Part shown: one piece after another, positions 1-9,474 of the stretch
How the letters are laid out: each line of letters starts with the position of its first letter
Position numbering within the stretch: the stretch's first letter is position 1
From: an uncultured euryarchaeote
GTDB lineage: Archaea > Thermoplasmatota > Poseidoniia > Poseidoniales > Poseidoniaceae
DNA length: 64,000 nucleotides
NCBI GenBank assembly: GCA_937892945.1
Contig: CALBIL010000039.1
Location: 91,999 to 155,998 of the forward strand
Direction of reading: 5' to 3'
Translations under genes and position numbers: made by a program
The notes under the pieces: model-generated
Told to the model about the DNA's origin: nothing
Seen by the model: only the letters and a program-made list of their open reading frames with translations
Database searches by the model: none

Positions 1-249
1 GAGCGGTACAATACTGTCGTTCACGAACAGTAAGATGTCTTCTGGTACGACAAGACGAGTCCCTTCTCCTTCAAGCGTGAATGTATGCCATTCACCACTT
101 CTGAGCGGAAGGTCTCCAGCAGGCGTGAAGTCGATCAGAAATATTTCACCGGCATCTTGGATTTCCTTTTCGTTTTCCCCAAAGCATCCAGCAAGCGGTG
201 CCATGAGCATCAAAGTTATGAGCGAGAAAGCGCGAAGTGAGTTGAACAT
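1..249 (-). CDS. Lipoprotein, 3' truncated by window edge
   Basis: This gene is not in the ORF track because it runs off the left edge of the window. Read on the minus strand from ATG at 249 it gives a signal peptide (MFNSLRAFSLITLMLMAPLAGC) with a lipobox-like LAGC, so the mature protein probably starts at Cys22 and is lipid-anchored outside the membrane. The visible rest (GEIFLIDFTPAG, then a Gly/Glu-rich stretch) suggests an extracytoplasmic beta-rich domain, but no family is recognised. The plus-strand ORF at 35-367 lies opposite and is a shadow. The signal peptide is clear; function is unknown. Confidence 0.7.
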   Translation of the reverse strand, partial: MFNSLRAFSLITLMLMAPLAGCFGENEKEIQDAGEIFLIDFTPAGDLPLRSGEWHTFTLEGEGTRLVVPEDILLFVNDSIVPL

Positions 250-400
250 AACGACCCTTAGAACATGGCCACTCCTTTTTGTTCTTAGGGCTTCGCATTT
301 CTTGGATAGGTTCGAAGGCTCCGATGCAGTGCAGGGAGTTTTTCATTCCGTCGCCAAGAGCAGGTAGCCAGGTTCATTAACCGATGCTCAAGGCAACACT

Positions 401-658
401 ATGGAACGTAAACAATGGGGAATTTTCTTCATTGCGCTTTCTTGTTTCTTCTATGCTTCTCTCTTTTCGATTCCCTTTCTCTCAATGACCAAGGCGCAAA
501 GTGGAGTTCTTGCAACCTGCCTGGTCATTCTAGGTGAAGTCTCATTTGCAATTGGGGGCATCATTGCTGGAAAGAATCTTGTGGCAGATTTCCGAAGCAA
601 ATTTGTACCTAAGCGATTTCAAAAGAGAAACGACTCTCCTTTGGTCGAGGAAGAGTGA
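401..658 (+). CDS. Small two-helix membrane protein, transporter-suffix-like
   Basis: An 85-residue protein with two hydrophobic helices (about residues 8-28 and 34-56), followed by a charged cytoplasmic tail. The helix 2 segment LGEVSFAIGGIIAGKNLVADFRSKF resembles the small 'transporter suffix domain' proteins, in which a LGE...GIxxxGKxLV pattern follows a short hairpin of helices. The role of that family is not known. It stands alone, with gaps of about 150 and 80 bases on either side. A copy of the TAACCGATG sequence found before the chaperone operon lies about 20 bases upstream of its start. Confidence 0.65.
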   Translation: MERKQWGIFFIALSCFFYASLFSIPFLSMTKAQSGVLATCLVILGEVSFAIGGIIAGKNLVADFRSKFVPKRFQKRNDSPLVEEE

Positions 659-679
659 CTGCTTCGCTTTCGTGAACTT

Positions 680-687
680 CATATAGG
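680..687 (+). promoter_or_regulatory. TATA-like box of the chaperone operon
   Basis: CATATAGG lies about 54-61 bases before the favoured ATG of the Hsp20-like gene. Archaeal transcription normally starts 25-27 bases after the TATA centre, which would put the start near 708-712, inside the palindrome at 708-720. Identified by eye only; no transcript data. Confidence 0.45.
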
Positions 688-707
688 GTAACCCAATCCG
701 CAGTATG

Positions 708-720
708 TAACCGATGGTTA
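708..720 (+). promoter_or_regulatory. Palindrome TAACC-GAT-GGTTA, candidate heat-shock operator
   Basis: A 5+5 inverted repeat, TAACCGATGGTTA, lies between the TATA-like box and the Hsp20 start, at the predicted transcription start. It matches the TAAC-N5-GTTA core of the operator described for the Archaeoglobus heat-shock regulator HSR1 (CTAAC-N5-GTTAG). A repressor bound here would block initiation, fitting the downstream chaperone genes. The regulator gene itself was not recognised in this window. Confidence 0.5.
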
Positions 721-740
721 AGTAGTCGAGAGGGATGAAG

Positions 741-1463
741 ATGTCAGGCAACGATGATTTCGAGGAAAAATTGATTGAACAGATCACTGAATTGTTCCGA
801 AATATGGGCATGAACCTCGATAAAAAGCAGATTCGAGCATTGATGGAGCAATTCCGTTCACAATTCGAAAGTCTCGGTCTCGATGCTGAAAAAATTGCCA
901 AAGGGGATGTAAATTTCAATTTCGACCTGTCGCAACTGAGTAAGATGTTTGAAAAAGGCAAGTCCATGGAAGACATCTTGAAGAATATGGGTGTCGATGT
1001 TCAAGTGGATGCCAACCCTATCGAAGTCGATATGCCCGACATCGACCAACTGGAAGACAATCTCTACAAATTACCTGCTGATGATGTTTATCTGGATGGT
1101 TGGAATATGTCGGTAACAATCGATATCATGCTCAAAGAAGATGTGGAAGAAACCGAAATCGAACTTTTACTCGCCCAGGAAGGCCACCAGTTAGAGGTTT
1201 TGAAGCAAACTCGCCCTTCTCCATTGGCCCGTGTCGAATTGCCTCATCCTTGCGATGAAGTCGTTGAATGGTCTCTTAACAATGGCATTCTCGATGTCAC
1301 TCTCAAACTCACGCCTCAAGGCTCCGCCGTAACTGAATTCAATGATGGTGATGACGAAGACGAAGGCGATGATGCCGATGAAGTACCGGATACCCCTGAG
1401 GTACATCTCGACCTTGGTGAAGACCGAGACGATGATGACGACGGTGGAATTCCAATTTTTTGA
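741..1463 (+). CDS. Hsp20/CS-like small chaperone protein
   Basis: About 240 residues. The N-terminal third is helical and charged. The centre (about residues 115-200) looks like an Hsp20/alpha-crystallin or CS beta-sandwich: [18 protein letters not shown], then [28 protein letters not shown], which follows the Hsp20 pattern of a polar edge strand, 'V..s..nGiLdVtL' and a closing strand. The last 40 residues are extremely acidic (runs of D and E). The track starts at 735, but ATG 741 has better spacing from GAGAGGG and is preferred. The stop is 20 bases before dnaK, so the two are probably co-transcribed. It may be a holdase or a DnaK co-chaperone; the latter is inference. Confidence 0.65.
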   Translation: MSGNDDFEEKLIEQITELFRNMGMNLDKKQIRALMEQFRSQFESLGLDAEKIAKGDVNFNFDLSQLSKMFEKGKSMEDILKNMGVDVQVDANPIEVDMPDIDQLEDNLYKLPADDVYLDGWNMSVTIDIMLKEDVEETEIELLLAQEGHQLEVLKQTRPSPLARVELPHPCDEVVEWSLNNGILDVTLKLTPQGSAVTEFNDGDDEDEGDDADEVPDTPEVHLDLGEDRDDDDDGGIPIF

Positions 1464-1483
1464 AGAAAAAGGAAGTGAAATAT

Positions 1484-3376
1484 ATGAGCAAAGTAATAGG
1501 AATAGATCTTGGAACAACGAACAGTTGTGTAGCGACCATTGAGAACGGCGAACCCGTTGTCATTGCGAATGCAGAAGGTGCACGAACAACCCCCTCGGTT
1601 GTCGCTTTTGCTAAAGACGGTAGTGAACGTATGATTGGTGTAACTGCAAAGAGACAAGCGGTAACCAACATTGACCGAACTTTGCTTTCAGTAAAGCGTC
1701 ATATGGGTACCGATTGGAAAACGACCATTGACGATGTTGATTATACTCCTCAAGAGATTTCAGCCTTTATTCTTCAAAAGTTGAAGGCAGATGCTGAAGC
1801 TTACCTCGGACACGAAGTCAAGCAAGCGGTCATCACCTGCCCTGCATATTTCACAGATGCACAACGAACTGCAACCAAAGATGCAGGACGTATTGCTGGT
1901 CTTGAAGTTCTACGAATCATCAATGAACCAACTGCAGCAGCTCTCGCCTATGGCGTCGACAAAGGAGAAGACCAAACAATTCTGGTTTACGACCTGGGTG
2001 GTGGAACCTTTGACGTATCAGTTTTGGAGATTTATCAAGTCGATGGCCAACCTCAAATTGAAGTCAAAGCCACAGCGGGTAACAACAAACTCGGTGGAGA
2101 TGATTTCGATGACCTTGTCATCGAATGGATGGTCGCTGAATTCAAGCGTGATACTGGTATCGATCTGTCAAAAGATGTTCAAGCAATGTCACGACTTAAG
2201 GAAGCAGCTGAAAAAGCGAAGATTGAACTTTCTGGTACTCAACAAACTCAGATTAATCTTCCGTTCATTACCATGCGAGACGGTCAACCAGAACATATGG
2301 ACATGACCTTGAGCCGTGCGAAATTCGAAGACCTTGTCTCGAAGTTGATTGAAAAAACAATGGGTCCAACCCGTCAAGCAATGAAAGACGCTGGCGTCAA
2401 GAAAGGCGATGTTGACAAAGTGATTCTTGTCGGTGGTTCAACCCGTGTACCTGCAGTCCAAGAAGCAGTTGAAAAAGAAGCTGGAAAGGCACCTTACAAA
2501 GGAATCAACCCTGACGAAGCAGTGGCAATGGGCGCTGCGCTTCAAGCAGGTATCATTTCTGGTGATGAAGGCGTTTCTGACATCTTGTTACTCGACGTCA
2601 CACCTCTTACGCTCGGAATCGAAACGCTCGGTGGTGTCATGACGACAATGATTGAACGAAATACAACCATCCCTGCTCGTCGCTCTGAAATATATTCAAC
2701 AGCAAGCGACAACCAACCTGCAGTTACCATTCACGTTCTACAAGGTGAACGAAACTTTGCTAAGGACAACGTAACACTTGGAGAATTCACTCTCATGGGA
2801 ATTCCAGCAGCACCGCGTGGAACTCCACAAATCGAAGTTACCTTCGATATCGATGCGAACGGAATTGTCGATGTCAGTGCCAAAGATATGGGGACTGGTA
2901 AGGAACAGTCAGTGAAGATTGAAGCTCAAACCTCACTTTCTGAAGATGAAATTCAAGCAAAGATCAGTGAAGCAGAAAAGTTTGCAGAAGAAGATCAATT
3001 ACGCAAAGCAAAAGTTGAACTTCGTAACATGGCAGACCAAGTTGTCTATCAAACCCGTCGAACTCTCGACGAATCAGCAGACAAACTCGATGATGCAGAT
3101 GTAGATCCAGTGAAGGAACACCTTGATGCATTGGAAAAGATGGTTCAAGATGATGACGGTAAACCTCTTGAAATCGATGATATCGATGACGCTGCAATTC
3201 AAGCGAAAGTCAAGGAAGTTGAAGAAGCAATGCATGCAGTTTCCGCAAAACTCTACGAAGCTGCTGCTGCTGAAATGGCTGAACAAGACGGTTCATCGGA
3301 AGATGGCGATATCGATGTCGGTGGCGATGATGTGGTCGATGCAGACTTTGAAGTCGTCGAAGATGACGAAGATTGA
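1484..3376 (+). CDS. dnaK: Hsp70 chaperone DnaK
   Basis: A full-length Hsp70 of about 630 residues that binds and releases unfolded proteins through ATP hydrolysis. The N-terminal signature [13 protein letters not shown], the phosphate loop [16 protein letters not shown] and the [13 protein letters not shown] motif define the actin-like ATPase domain. [14 protein letters not shown] marks the linker and start of the substrate-binding domain, and the helical lid ends in an acidic tail. The track starts at TTG 1460; ATG 1484 ([10 protein letters not shown]) is chosen because it follows GGAAG at normal spacing and matches the family start. Hsp70 is thought to have reached archaea from bacteria. 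grpE and dnaJ are not adjacent; a thermosome-like gene follows after about 50 bases. Confidence 0.97.
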   Translation: MSKVIGIDLGTTNSCVATIENGEPVVIANAEGARTTPSVVAFAKDGSERMIGVTAKRQAVTNIDRTLLSVKRHMGTDWKTTIDDVDYTPQEISAFILQKLKADAEAYLGHEVKQAVITCPAYFTDAQRTATKDAGRIAGLEVLRIINEPTAAALAYGVDKGEDQTILVYDLGGGTFDVSVLEIYQVDGQPQIEVKATAGNNKLGGDDFDDLVIEWMVAEFKRDTGIDLSKDVQAMSRLKEAAEKAKIELSGTQQTQINLPFITMRDGQPEHMDMTLSRAKFEDLVSKLIEKTMGPTRQAMKDAGVKKGDVDKVILVGGSTRVPAVQEAVEKEAGKAPYKGINPDEAVAMGAALQAGIISGDEGVSDILLLDVTPLTLGIETLGGVMTTMIERNTTIPARRSEIYSTASDNQPAVTIHVLQGERNFAKDNVTLGEFTLMGIPAAPRGTPQIEVTFDIDANGIVDVSAKDMGTGKEQSVKIEAQTSLSEDEIQAKISEAEKFAEEDQLRKAKVELRNMADQVVYQTRRTLDESADKLDDADVDPVKEHLDALEKMVQDDDGKPLEIDDIDDAAIQAKVKEVEEAMHAVSAKLYEAAAAEMAEQDGSSEDGDIDVGGDDVVDADFEVVEDDED

Positions 3377-3427
3377 GTCAACCTCAGCTATCGTTGAACT
3401 TATGGCGAAGAGTTTGGTGGCTGTGCT

Positions 3428-5017
3428 ATGAGCGATGCCCCCATTCTCAAGGACACCGAGCGTACTACGGGACGCAGTGCTCTTCAGAACAACATTCAGG
3501 CGGCAATGGCTCTAGCTGGCGCAGTACGTTCAACTCTTGGCCCTCGAGGACTTGATAAATTACTGATTGACGATGACGGGCGAACCCTTGTTACCAACGA
3601 TGGTGTTACGGTTCTCGAATCTGCGAAAGTGGAACACCCCGTTGCACGAATGATGATTAATGCCTCTTCAGTTCAGGATAAGATCGCTCGAGATGGAACG
3701 ACTTCAACCGTTCTTATGTCTGCTGAAATGTTGCAAAATGCTTGGCATTTAGTCACACAAGATGTCCATCCAGCCATTATCGCACGCGGATTTAGAATGG
3801 CAGAGGCCTATGCTCATGAAGTTCTTATTGAGTTGGCCCTTCATTCCGAACATCACCACCGCTTACTTGCTGCACAAACTTCACTTGCAGGTAAAGGGCA
3901 TCAGTCTATGCAATTATTACTTGCTCAACTTGCCGTTGATGCTGCTGAAGCCATTCAAATGAACACTCCTGCTGGTATTGTGGCGGATCCAACTCGTGTC
4001 AAAATATTACCCCAATCCGGTGGTAGCATTGGTGATACACGGCTGGTGACTGGTTTAGTCTTGGCAAAAAACCGAATCCATGAAGATATGCCTCGTGTGG
4101 CAGGTGCTGGAAAAATTCTTCTCGTCGATGGTGGAATTGAACGCCGTTCAATGAAAAACGATATGAAAATCAATGTCACTTCCCCGGGGGTTTTGGAGAG
4201 TTTCCGAGCCAAAGAAGTCGAATTACTCCAACAACAAGTCGAGCATCTCAAAGAACTTGGAATCGGATTACTCGCTTGTAAAGAAGGGATCGACGAAGAA
4301 GCCCGAGTTCTCCTTGCTAAAGCAGGAATTCAAGCCTTCAGAAGGGTGGCGCGTTCAGATTTGGATCTTCTCGCTCGAGGCTGTGGCGCAACCCTTGTCT
4401 CTGAAATAAAGCGTTCAAAAGCCTCCGATTTAGGTGCTTTCATTTCGAGTAAAAACGAGACTTGGGGCAGTGTGGCGCATTGGATTGTCGAAACCGAAGA
4501 AGGTGGTGCAACACTGATTGCTTGTGGAAGCACAGAAACAGTACTTGGTGAAGTGGAACGAAGTTTTGCAGACGCCTTAGGTGTTGCCTGTCGGATGCTT
4601 GAAGATTCGCGCTTGATGGCCGGTGGAGGTGCGACACATGTCGCCTTAGCACGACGATTACGTCGCTATGCGGAATCGATTCCAGGTCGTGAGCAACTTG
4701 GTGCAGAAGCTTTTGCAGATGCGCTCGAAGTCATCCCGAGAGTTTTAGCTGAAAATGCAGGTTTGGATCCAATTGATACTTTGTTACAACTGGTTGCGGC
4801 GCAAGTGAACGGTGGAGATGACTCACATTATATCGGATTAGACCTCTTGAACCGTAGACCTGCAAACATGGTGGAACAAGGTATTCTTGAACCATATTTG
4901 ATTACTCGCCAATCGATTGCAGGTGCGACTGAAGCAGCCATTTCTATTCTTCGAATTGATGATGTGTTGTGGGCAAGACAAGATCCAACTATGGCAGAAG
5001 TCCCAGAAATGGAATAG
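3428..5017 (+). CDS. Divergent thermosome (group II chaperonin) subunit
   Basis: 529 residues along the whole group II chaperonin fold: AGAVRSTLGPRGLDKLL and VTNDGVTVLESAKVEHPVARMM in the equatorial domain, the apical segment near residues 200-350, and the C-terminal AEAFADALEVIPRVLAENAGLDPIDTL. The nucleotide-binding GDGTT motif reads RDGTT (Arg88), keeping the catalytic Asp but losing the first Gly. The apical region and the insert LALHSEHHHRLLAAQTSLAGKG are unusual, and no Gly-Met-rich tail is present. It may be a specialised paralogue beside a standard subunit elsewhere. It follows dnaK closely on the same strand, probably in one heat-shock operon. Confidence 0.88.
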   Translation: MSDAPILKDTERTTGRSALQNNIQAAMALAGAVRSTLGPRGLDKLLIDDDGRTLVTNDGVTVLESAKVEHPVARMMINASSVQDKIARDGTTSTVLMSAEMLQNAWHLVTQDVHPAIIARGFRMAEAYAHEVLIELALHSEHHHRLLAAQTSLAGKGHQSMQLLLAQLAVDAAEAIQMNTPAGIVADPTRVKILPQSGGSIGDTRLVTGLVLAKNRIHEDMPRVAGAGKILLVDGGIERRSMKNDMKINVTSPGVLESFRAKEVELLQQQVEHLKELGIGLLACKEGIDEEARVLLAKAGIQAFRRVARSDLDLLARGCGATLVSEIKRSKASDLGAFISSKNETWGSVAHWIVETEEGGATLIACGSTETVLGEVERSFADALGVACRMLEDSRLMAGGGATHVALARRLRRYAESIPGREQLGAEAFADALEVIPRVLAENAGLDPIDTLLQLVAAQVNGGDDSHYIGLDLLNRRPANMVEQGILEPYLITRQSIAGATEAAISILRIDDVLWARQDPTMAEVPEME

Positions 5018-5085
5018 ATCTACAAACATCAACTTCACCTTTGTTTAAGGGTAATAATTTGAAATAGGGGTCGACAGAACCCGAA

Positions 5086-6660
5086 ATGATGGGAACTGAT
5101 AGTCAAACCTGCGTTGGTATCGACGATATTGCCATCCACTTCCCCCGCTTGTATATGGATATGCGAGATTTCGCAGAATTACGAGGTACAGACTTTGGCA
5201 AGTTAAACAAGGGTCTTGGACTTGAAGCAATGTCGATTCCCGATGTTCATGAGGATACTGCCACTATGGGTGCCATGGCGGTCATGCAAATCATCGATCG
5301 CAATGGGCTTGACCCAAACACGATTGGTCGTATGTACCTTGGAACTGAATCCGCTTTGGACGGTGCAAAACCAACCGCTACCTACATTGTTGACATGCTC
5401 ACCCAGCGGTATGAGGAACGCTATGGCTCTGATTGCTTCAGAAATTGCGATGTTGTTGACATGACCTTCGCTTGTATTGGCGCTGTAGATGCATTACACA
5501 CAACTCTTGATTGGGTTGCTCGGTCAAATGAAAACGATGAACGCATAGGAATTGTGATTTTCTCTGACAATGCCAAATATGCATTGGAGTCTTCTGGTGA
5601 GTATACACAAGGTGCAGGTGGCGGTGCGTTATTGATTCGTAGAAATCCGCGTCTTCTCGAAATTCCAGATTGTTTTGGTGTCTCTACAACACCCGTGCAT
5701 GATTTCTTTAAACCTCGGAGAGAAGTGAGTATTCGCTCAGTAATTACGAACGTTATGCAACTTGCTCAAGAAACCGGTCAAACGATGAAGAAAGGTCTCA
5801 TTGAAAGAATGATTCGTCATTTACCCGAATCAACTGTACGTAAATTAGGTATTTTTGCTCACGGTGAACAAAAAGTCAGCGTTCACCGAGATGATCCCAT
5901 TTTTGATGGCCAGTACTCCAATCGTTGTTACCAAGATGCAGTTCGGCAAGCCTTCCACAATTTCTCGATGAAATCCGAAAAACAAGGCAGATATAACTAC
6001 GACACCGACATTCGCCTTACCGAGCAATGGTCTCGTATCATCATGCATTTACCGTATGCTTTCCAAGCCAAGCGAATGTTTCCTGATATCTTCAGGCATG
6101 ACCGTCAAGATACAGAATATTGGGAGTCTATTGCAGAACAACTCGGCCCTATGCCGGCAGAACATAACTCTGAAGACCCCTTAATCATTGAAATCTGGGA
6201 GAAAGCCATGGATGGTTATCGCCGAGCAATTTCAAAAACACCGGAGTACCTTGAATTCCATGCCAGCCGAATTGAAAAAGGGCAGCGAGCAAGTAGTTTG
6301 ATTGGAAATCAATACACTGGCTCAATCTTCCTTGCACTCATGTCGACTTTTGAATCTGATTTGGAAGAAAACAGTAACCTCGACAATACCCTCTTCGGAT
6401 TATGTGGTTATGGTTCTGGAGCTAAAGCTAAAGTATTCGAAGGAAAAGTTAGTCCTCGTTGGAGAGAAGTGGTTTCTCGCTGGCATTTGTTTGAACGACT
6501 TGGTGGGCGTGTTGCAATTGACCATATCACCTATGAGAATCTCCACAAGGGCTTGCAAGATGACAGTGTAGTCACTCCACAAAGTGAGTTTGCTCTGGTT
6601 GAGATTGGTGACGAAGGCGTTGATGAAGGGGCCCGTCGTTACAAATGGGTTGGCGCTTAA
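5086..6660 (+). CDS. Hydroxymethylglutaryl-CoA synthase, long form
   Basis: A 524-residue thiolase-fold enzyme that condenses acetyl-CoA and acetoacetyl-CoA to HMG-CoA, the entry to mevalonate and thus to archaeal lipids. GTESALDGAKP carries the conserved general-base Glu88, and DMTFACIGAVDAL carries the nucleophile Cys130. EYTQGAGGGALLI and the C-terminal GYGSGAKAKVFEGKV match conserved HMG-CoA synthase segments. The usual archaeal enzyme is about 350 residues, so this protein is closer in length to the eukaryotic and some bacterial forms. Two adjacent ATGs (5086, 5089) could start it. It converges on the threonine dehydrogenase gene with a 4-base overlap. Confidence 0.85.
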   Translation: MMGTDSQTCVGIDDIAIHFPRLYMDMRDFAELRGTDFGKLNKGLGLEAMSIPDVHEDTATMGAMAVMQIIDRNGLDPNTIGRMYLGTESALDGAKPTATYIVDMLTQRYEERYGSDCFRNCDVVDMTFACIGAVDALHTTLDWVARSNENDERIGIVIFSDNAKYALESSGEYTQGAGGGALLIRRNPRLLEIPDCFGVSTTPVHDFFKPRREVSIRSVITNVMQLAQETGQTMKKGLIERMIRHLPESTVRKLGIFAHGEQKVSVHRDDPIFDGQYSNRCYQDAVRQAFHNFSMKSEKQGRYNYDTDIRLTEQWSRIIMHLPYAFQAKRMFPDIFRHDRQDTEYWESIAEQLGPMPAEHNSEDPLIIEIWEKAMDGYRRAISKTPEYLEFHASRIEKGQRASSLIGNQYTGSIFLALMSTFESDLEENSNLDNTLFGLCGYGSGAKAKVFEGKVSPRWREVVSRWHLFERLGGRVAIDHITYENLHKGLQDDSVVTPQSEFALVEIGDEGVDEGARRYKWVGA

Positions 6661-7712
6661 GGAAAATCCAAGACAACTTTACCGCACTTGCCTGAGATTG
6701 CTAATTCGACAGCTTGTTCGAAATCATCAATCGACATTCGGTGAGTGAGAACAGCATTGACATCGATTAGACCCCGCTCAAGTAAATCATGCATCGTATC
6801 CCAAGTCGACCACATCTTTCGCCCATTGATGCCCTTGAGATGGAGATAACGGAATACAACTTCATTCATTGGGACTTCTGGCATCGAGTTTCCATACACC
6901 GAGAGAATGTTGACATAACCGCCCATGCGAGTGCTATGGACAGTATTCGCCAATGCTTGCGGCGAGCCTGAGAATTCACATGAGTTATCGACACCTCGGC
7001 CATTTGTTGCTGCTAAGATTTCTGCGACGACATCATTTTCTTTGCCGAGGACAAGGTCTGCACCCAGTTTCTTTGCCAGTTCCATTCGGTAGGTATTGTC
7101 CCAGTCTACAGCAATGATTTTCTTTGCACCCATTGCTTTGGCAGCATTGACTGCAAACAATCCAATCGGTCCAAGGCCATGAATGGCAACTGTGGCCCCT
7201 TCGATTGGGCCTCCAGTCAACGTATGGATTGCATTACCCAGTGGGTCTTGAATTGAAGCGTGCCCGGGGTCAAGGCCCTTTGGAATATGACGCGCATTGA
7301 CTGCGGGAACTACAAAATAGGGCCCAAAAGCACCATCGTTATGGACTCCAAAGATTGAGCCGTTTTCACAAATATGTGCATTTCCTTCATCGCAACGAGG
7401 GCAATTCCAACAAGCAAGGTGACATTCTATTGCCACTAAATCCCCGATTGCATGGGTGTCCACTCCAGTTCCTAGCCCCACCACTTCGCCACAGGTTTCA
7501 TGTCCAGTAATCGTTCCAAGCGGTACATTTTCACGACTCCATTGATCCCATTTCCAAATGTGAATGTCCGTGCCGCACACTGAAGTTGAATGTGTTTTGA
7601 TCAAAACTTCTCCGGCAGTGGGTGTAGGAACGAGGTGTTTGATTCGACTGAACCCACCGGAAGTATCGGCTGTTTTGGTCCAAGCCAGCATGGTCGTCGG
7701 AACTTCGCTCAT
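6657..7712 (-). CDS. tdh: L-threonine 3-dehydrogenase-like zinc alcohol dehydrogenase
   Basis: A medium-chain dehydrogenase of 351 residues that oxidises L-threonine to 2-amino-3-ketobutyrate with NAD+. VCGTDIHIWKWDQWS and GHETCGEVVG hold the catalytic zinc ligands; CHLACWNCPRCDEGNAHIC is the four-Cys structural zinc lobe; HGLGPIGLFAVNAAKAMGAKKIIAVD is the Rossmann nucleotide site. The WxWDxWS segment and DPLGNAIHT are typical of Tdh rather than general alcohol dehydrogenases. The track begins at 7763, but ATG 7712 follows GAGGGGAAG and removes a non-conserved leader. It is divergent from pyrG. Confidence 0.88.
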   Translation of the reverse strand: MSEVPTTMLAWTKTADTSGGFSRIKHLVPTPTAGEVLIKTHSTSVCGTDIHIWKWDQWSRENVPLGTITGHETCGEVVGLGTGVDTHAIGDLVAIECHLACWNCPRCDEGNAHICENGSIFGVHNDGAFGPYFVVPAVNARHIPKGLDPGHASIQDPLGNAIHTLTGGPIEGATVAIHGLGPIGLFAVNAAKAMGAKKIIAVDWDNTYRMELAKKLGADLVLGKENDVVAEILAATNGRGVDNSCEFSGSPQALANTVHSTRMGGYVNILSVYGNSMPEVPMNEVVFRYLHLKGINGRKMWSTWDTMHDLLERGLIDVNAVLTHRMSIDDFEQAVELAISGKCGKVVLDFP

Positions 7713-7841
7713 ACTTCCCCTCTCTTTGGTTTCAGTGCACGCACCCTTTGATTCTTCGCTCATTTCGTCATGCTTGAAAAAACCTGTTTGAGAGGTATGT
7801 TGATATGGGAGGCGCGATGGCCTAAAAGCCCGTTGATGTGC

Positions 7842-9473
7842 ATGAAGTACGTTGTTGTGAGCGGGGGAGTCCTTTCTGGTTTAGGGAAAGGCGTAACCGC
7901 AAGCAGTATCGGGGTGCTGTTGAAAAGCGCCGGGCTGCGAGTCACTTCTTTGAAAATCGACCCCTATCTTAACAGCGATGCAGGAACAATGTCACCGTTT
8001 GAACACGGCGAAGTTTTCGTTTTAGACGACGGCGGCGAGGTCGACCTTGACCTCGGAAACTATGAGCGATTTCTTGATATCAACCTTGGCCGAGATAACA
8101 ACGTAACGACGGGTAAAATTTATTCAAAAGTGATTGAGGCCGAACGCCGTGGCGATTATCTTGGGAAAACGGTTCAAGTCATCCCTCACATCACTGGAGC
8201 TGTTCAAGATTGGCTCGAGGAAGTCGCTCATCGACCCGCAGATGGTAGTGATAAAGCACCAGATGCGTGCATTATCGAATTGGGTGGAACCGTTGGCGAC
8301 ATCGAATCAGCCCCTTACATTGAAGCACTTCGTCAATTCCAATTCCGAGTTGGGCGAGAAAACGTCACTTTCGTTCATGTCTCCTTGGTTCCTGTGATGG
8401 GACCTGTAGGTGAACAGAAAACAAAACCTACGCAACACACTGTCAAAGAACTCCGTGGATTAGGAATTACGCCTGATATCCTCGTCTGCCGTTCCTCCGC
8501 ACCCTTAAACGATGAAACACGAGAAAAACTCGCAGCATTTTGCCATGTAGCACCAGAAGCAGTCATGTCAACTCACGATGTCCCAAACATCTACCATGTT
8601 CCTTTGATGCTGCATGAGCAAGGTTTGTGCGATATTCTCAAAGTTGATAGCACTGCAACAGACATACTTCAGCGTTGGAGAGTCATGGCTCACCATCTCG
8701 ATACGTTGTCTGAAGAAGTTCATATTGCCATGGTTGGGAAATACACGAATTTGTCAGATGCTTATCTTTCAGTCATCAAGAGTTTACAGCATGCTGCAAT
8801 GGCAGTTGACAGGAAATTGATCATCGATTGGATTGAAGCAAGTCACCTTGAATCCGATTGGGAAAATGCCGACGAGCGTTCAGAAGCATGGGGATCACTC
8901 AAACAAGCATCTGGAGTTTTAGTCCCAGGTGGATTTGGTGACCGAGGTGTTGAAGGTAAGATTTTGGCAGCAGAGTATGCACGAACATCCTCAACACCCT
9001 ATTTGGGAATTTGTCTCGGTTTGCAAGTTGCAACTATCGAATTTTGTCGAAATGTACTCGGGTTTGAGGAATCGAATTCAACAGAATTTGATGAGAACTG
9101 CAAAACCCCAGCAGTTGTCTTCATGCCGGAGATTTCCAAAACACATCTTGGTGGGACCATGCGACTGGGGAGCCGCCCGACCATATGGCAAGTTGATGAG
9201 TGTAAAATCCGTACCCTTTACGGCGAAGGAGAGTCTGTAGATGAACGTCATCGTCATCGATATGAAGTGAATCCAGATATGATCGATGTCATTGAATCAG
9301 CGGGTCTTGTATTTGTTGGCAAAGATGAAACAGGTCAACGTTGTGAAATTTTTGAACTCAAAGGGCATCCCTATTACGTCGGCGTCCAATACCATCCTGA
9401 ATTCAAGAGCCGCCCTGGCCGCCCAAGTCCACCGTTCCTTGGTTTACTCAAGGCTGCTACGGGTCAGTTGTGA
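7842..9473 (+). CDS. pyrG: CTP synthase
   Basis: 543 residues. The amidoligase half begins [23 protein letters not shown], the nucleotide-binding signature, followed by [27 protein letters not shown]. The class I glutamine amidotransferase half has the nucleophile elbow YLGICLGLQ and the catalytic His/Glu in [12 protein letters not shown]. It makes CTP from UTP, glutamine and ATP. The track start at 7770 adds an unconserved leader; ATG 7842 (or 7836) fits the family. It is transcribed away from tdh. It complements the pyrBI genes 11 kb downstream in pyrimidine synthesis. Confidence 0.96.
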   Translation: MKYVVVSGGVLSGLGKGVTASSIGVLLKSAGLRVTSLKIDPYLNSDAGTMSPFEHGEVFVLDDGGEVDLDLGNYERFLDINLGRDNNVTTGKIYSKVIEAERRGDYLGKTVQVIPHITGAVQDWLEEVAHRPADGSDKAPDACIIELGGTVGDIESAPYIEALRQFQFRVGRENVTFVHVSLVPVMGPVGEQKTKPTQHTVKELRGLGITPDILVCRSSAPLNDETREKLAAFCHVAPEAVMSTHDVPNIYHVPLMLHEQGLCDILKVDSTATDILQRWRVMAHHLDTLSEEVHIAMVGKYTNLSDAYLSVIKSLQHAAMAVDRKLIIDWIEASHLESDWENADERSEAWGSLKQASGVLVPGGFGDRGVEGKILAAEYARTSSTPYLGICLGLQVATIEFCRNVLGFEESNSTEFDENCKTPAVVFMPEISKTHLGGTMRLGSRPTIWQVDECKIRTLYGEGESVDERHRHRYEVNPDMIDVIESAGLVFVGKDETGQRCEIFELKGHPYYVGVQYHPEFKSRPGRPSPPFLGLLKAATGQL

Positions 9474-9474
9474 A

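Noticed and set aside
35-367. 110-residue ORF on the plus strand
   Set aside because: It lies opposite a lipoprotein with a clear signal peptide and LAGC lipobox; its composition (Ser/Arg-rich) is typical of an antisense shadow.
1191-1671. Minus-strand ORFs opposite the Hsp20 acidic tail and dnaK start
   Set aside because: They mirror acidic codon runs (Ser/Arg-rich) and cross the well-supported dnaK start.
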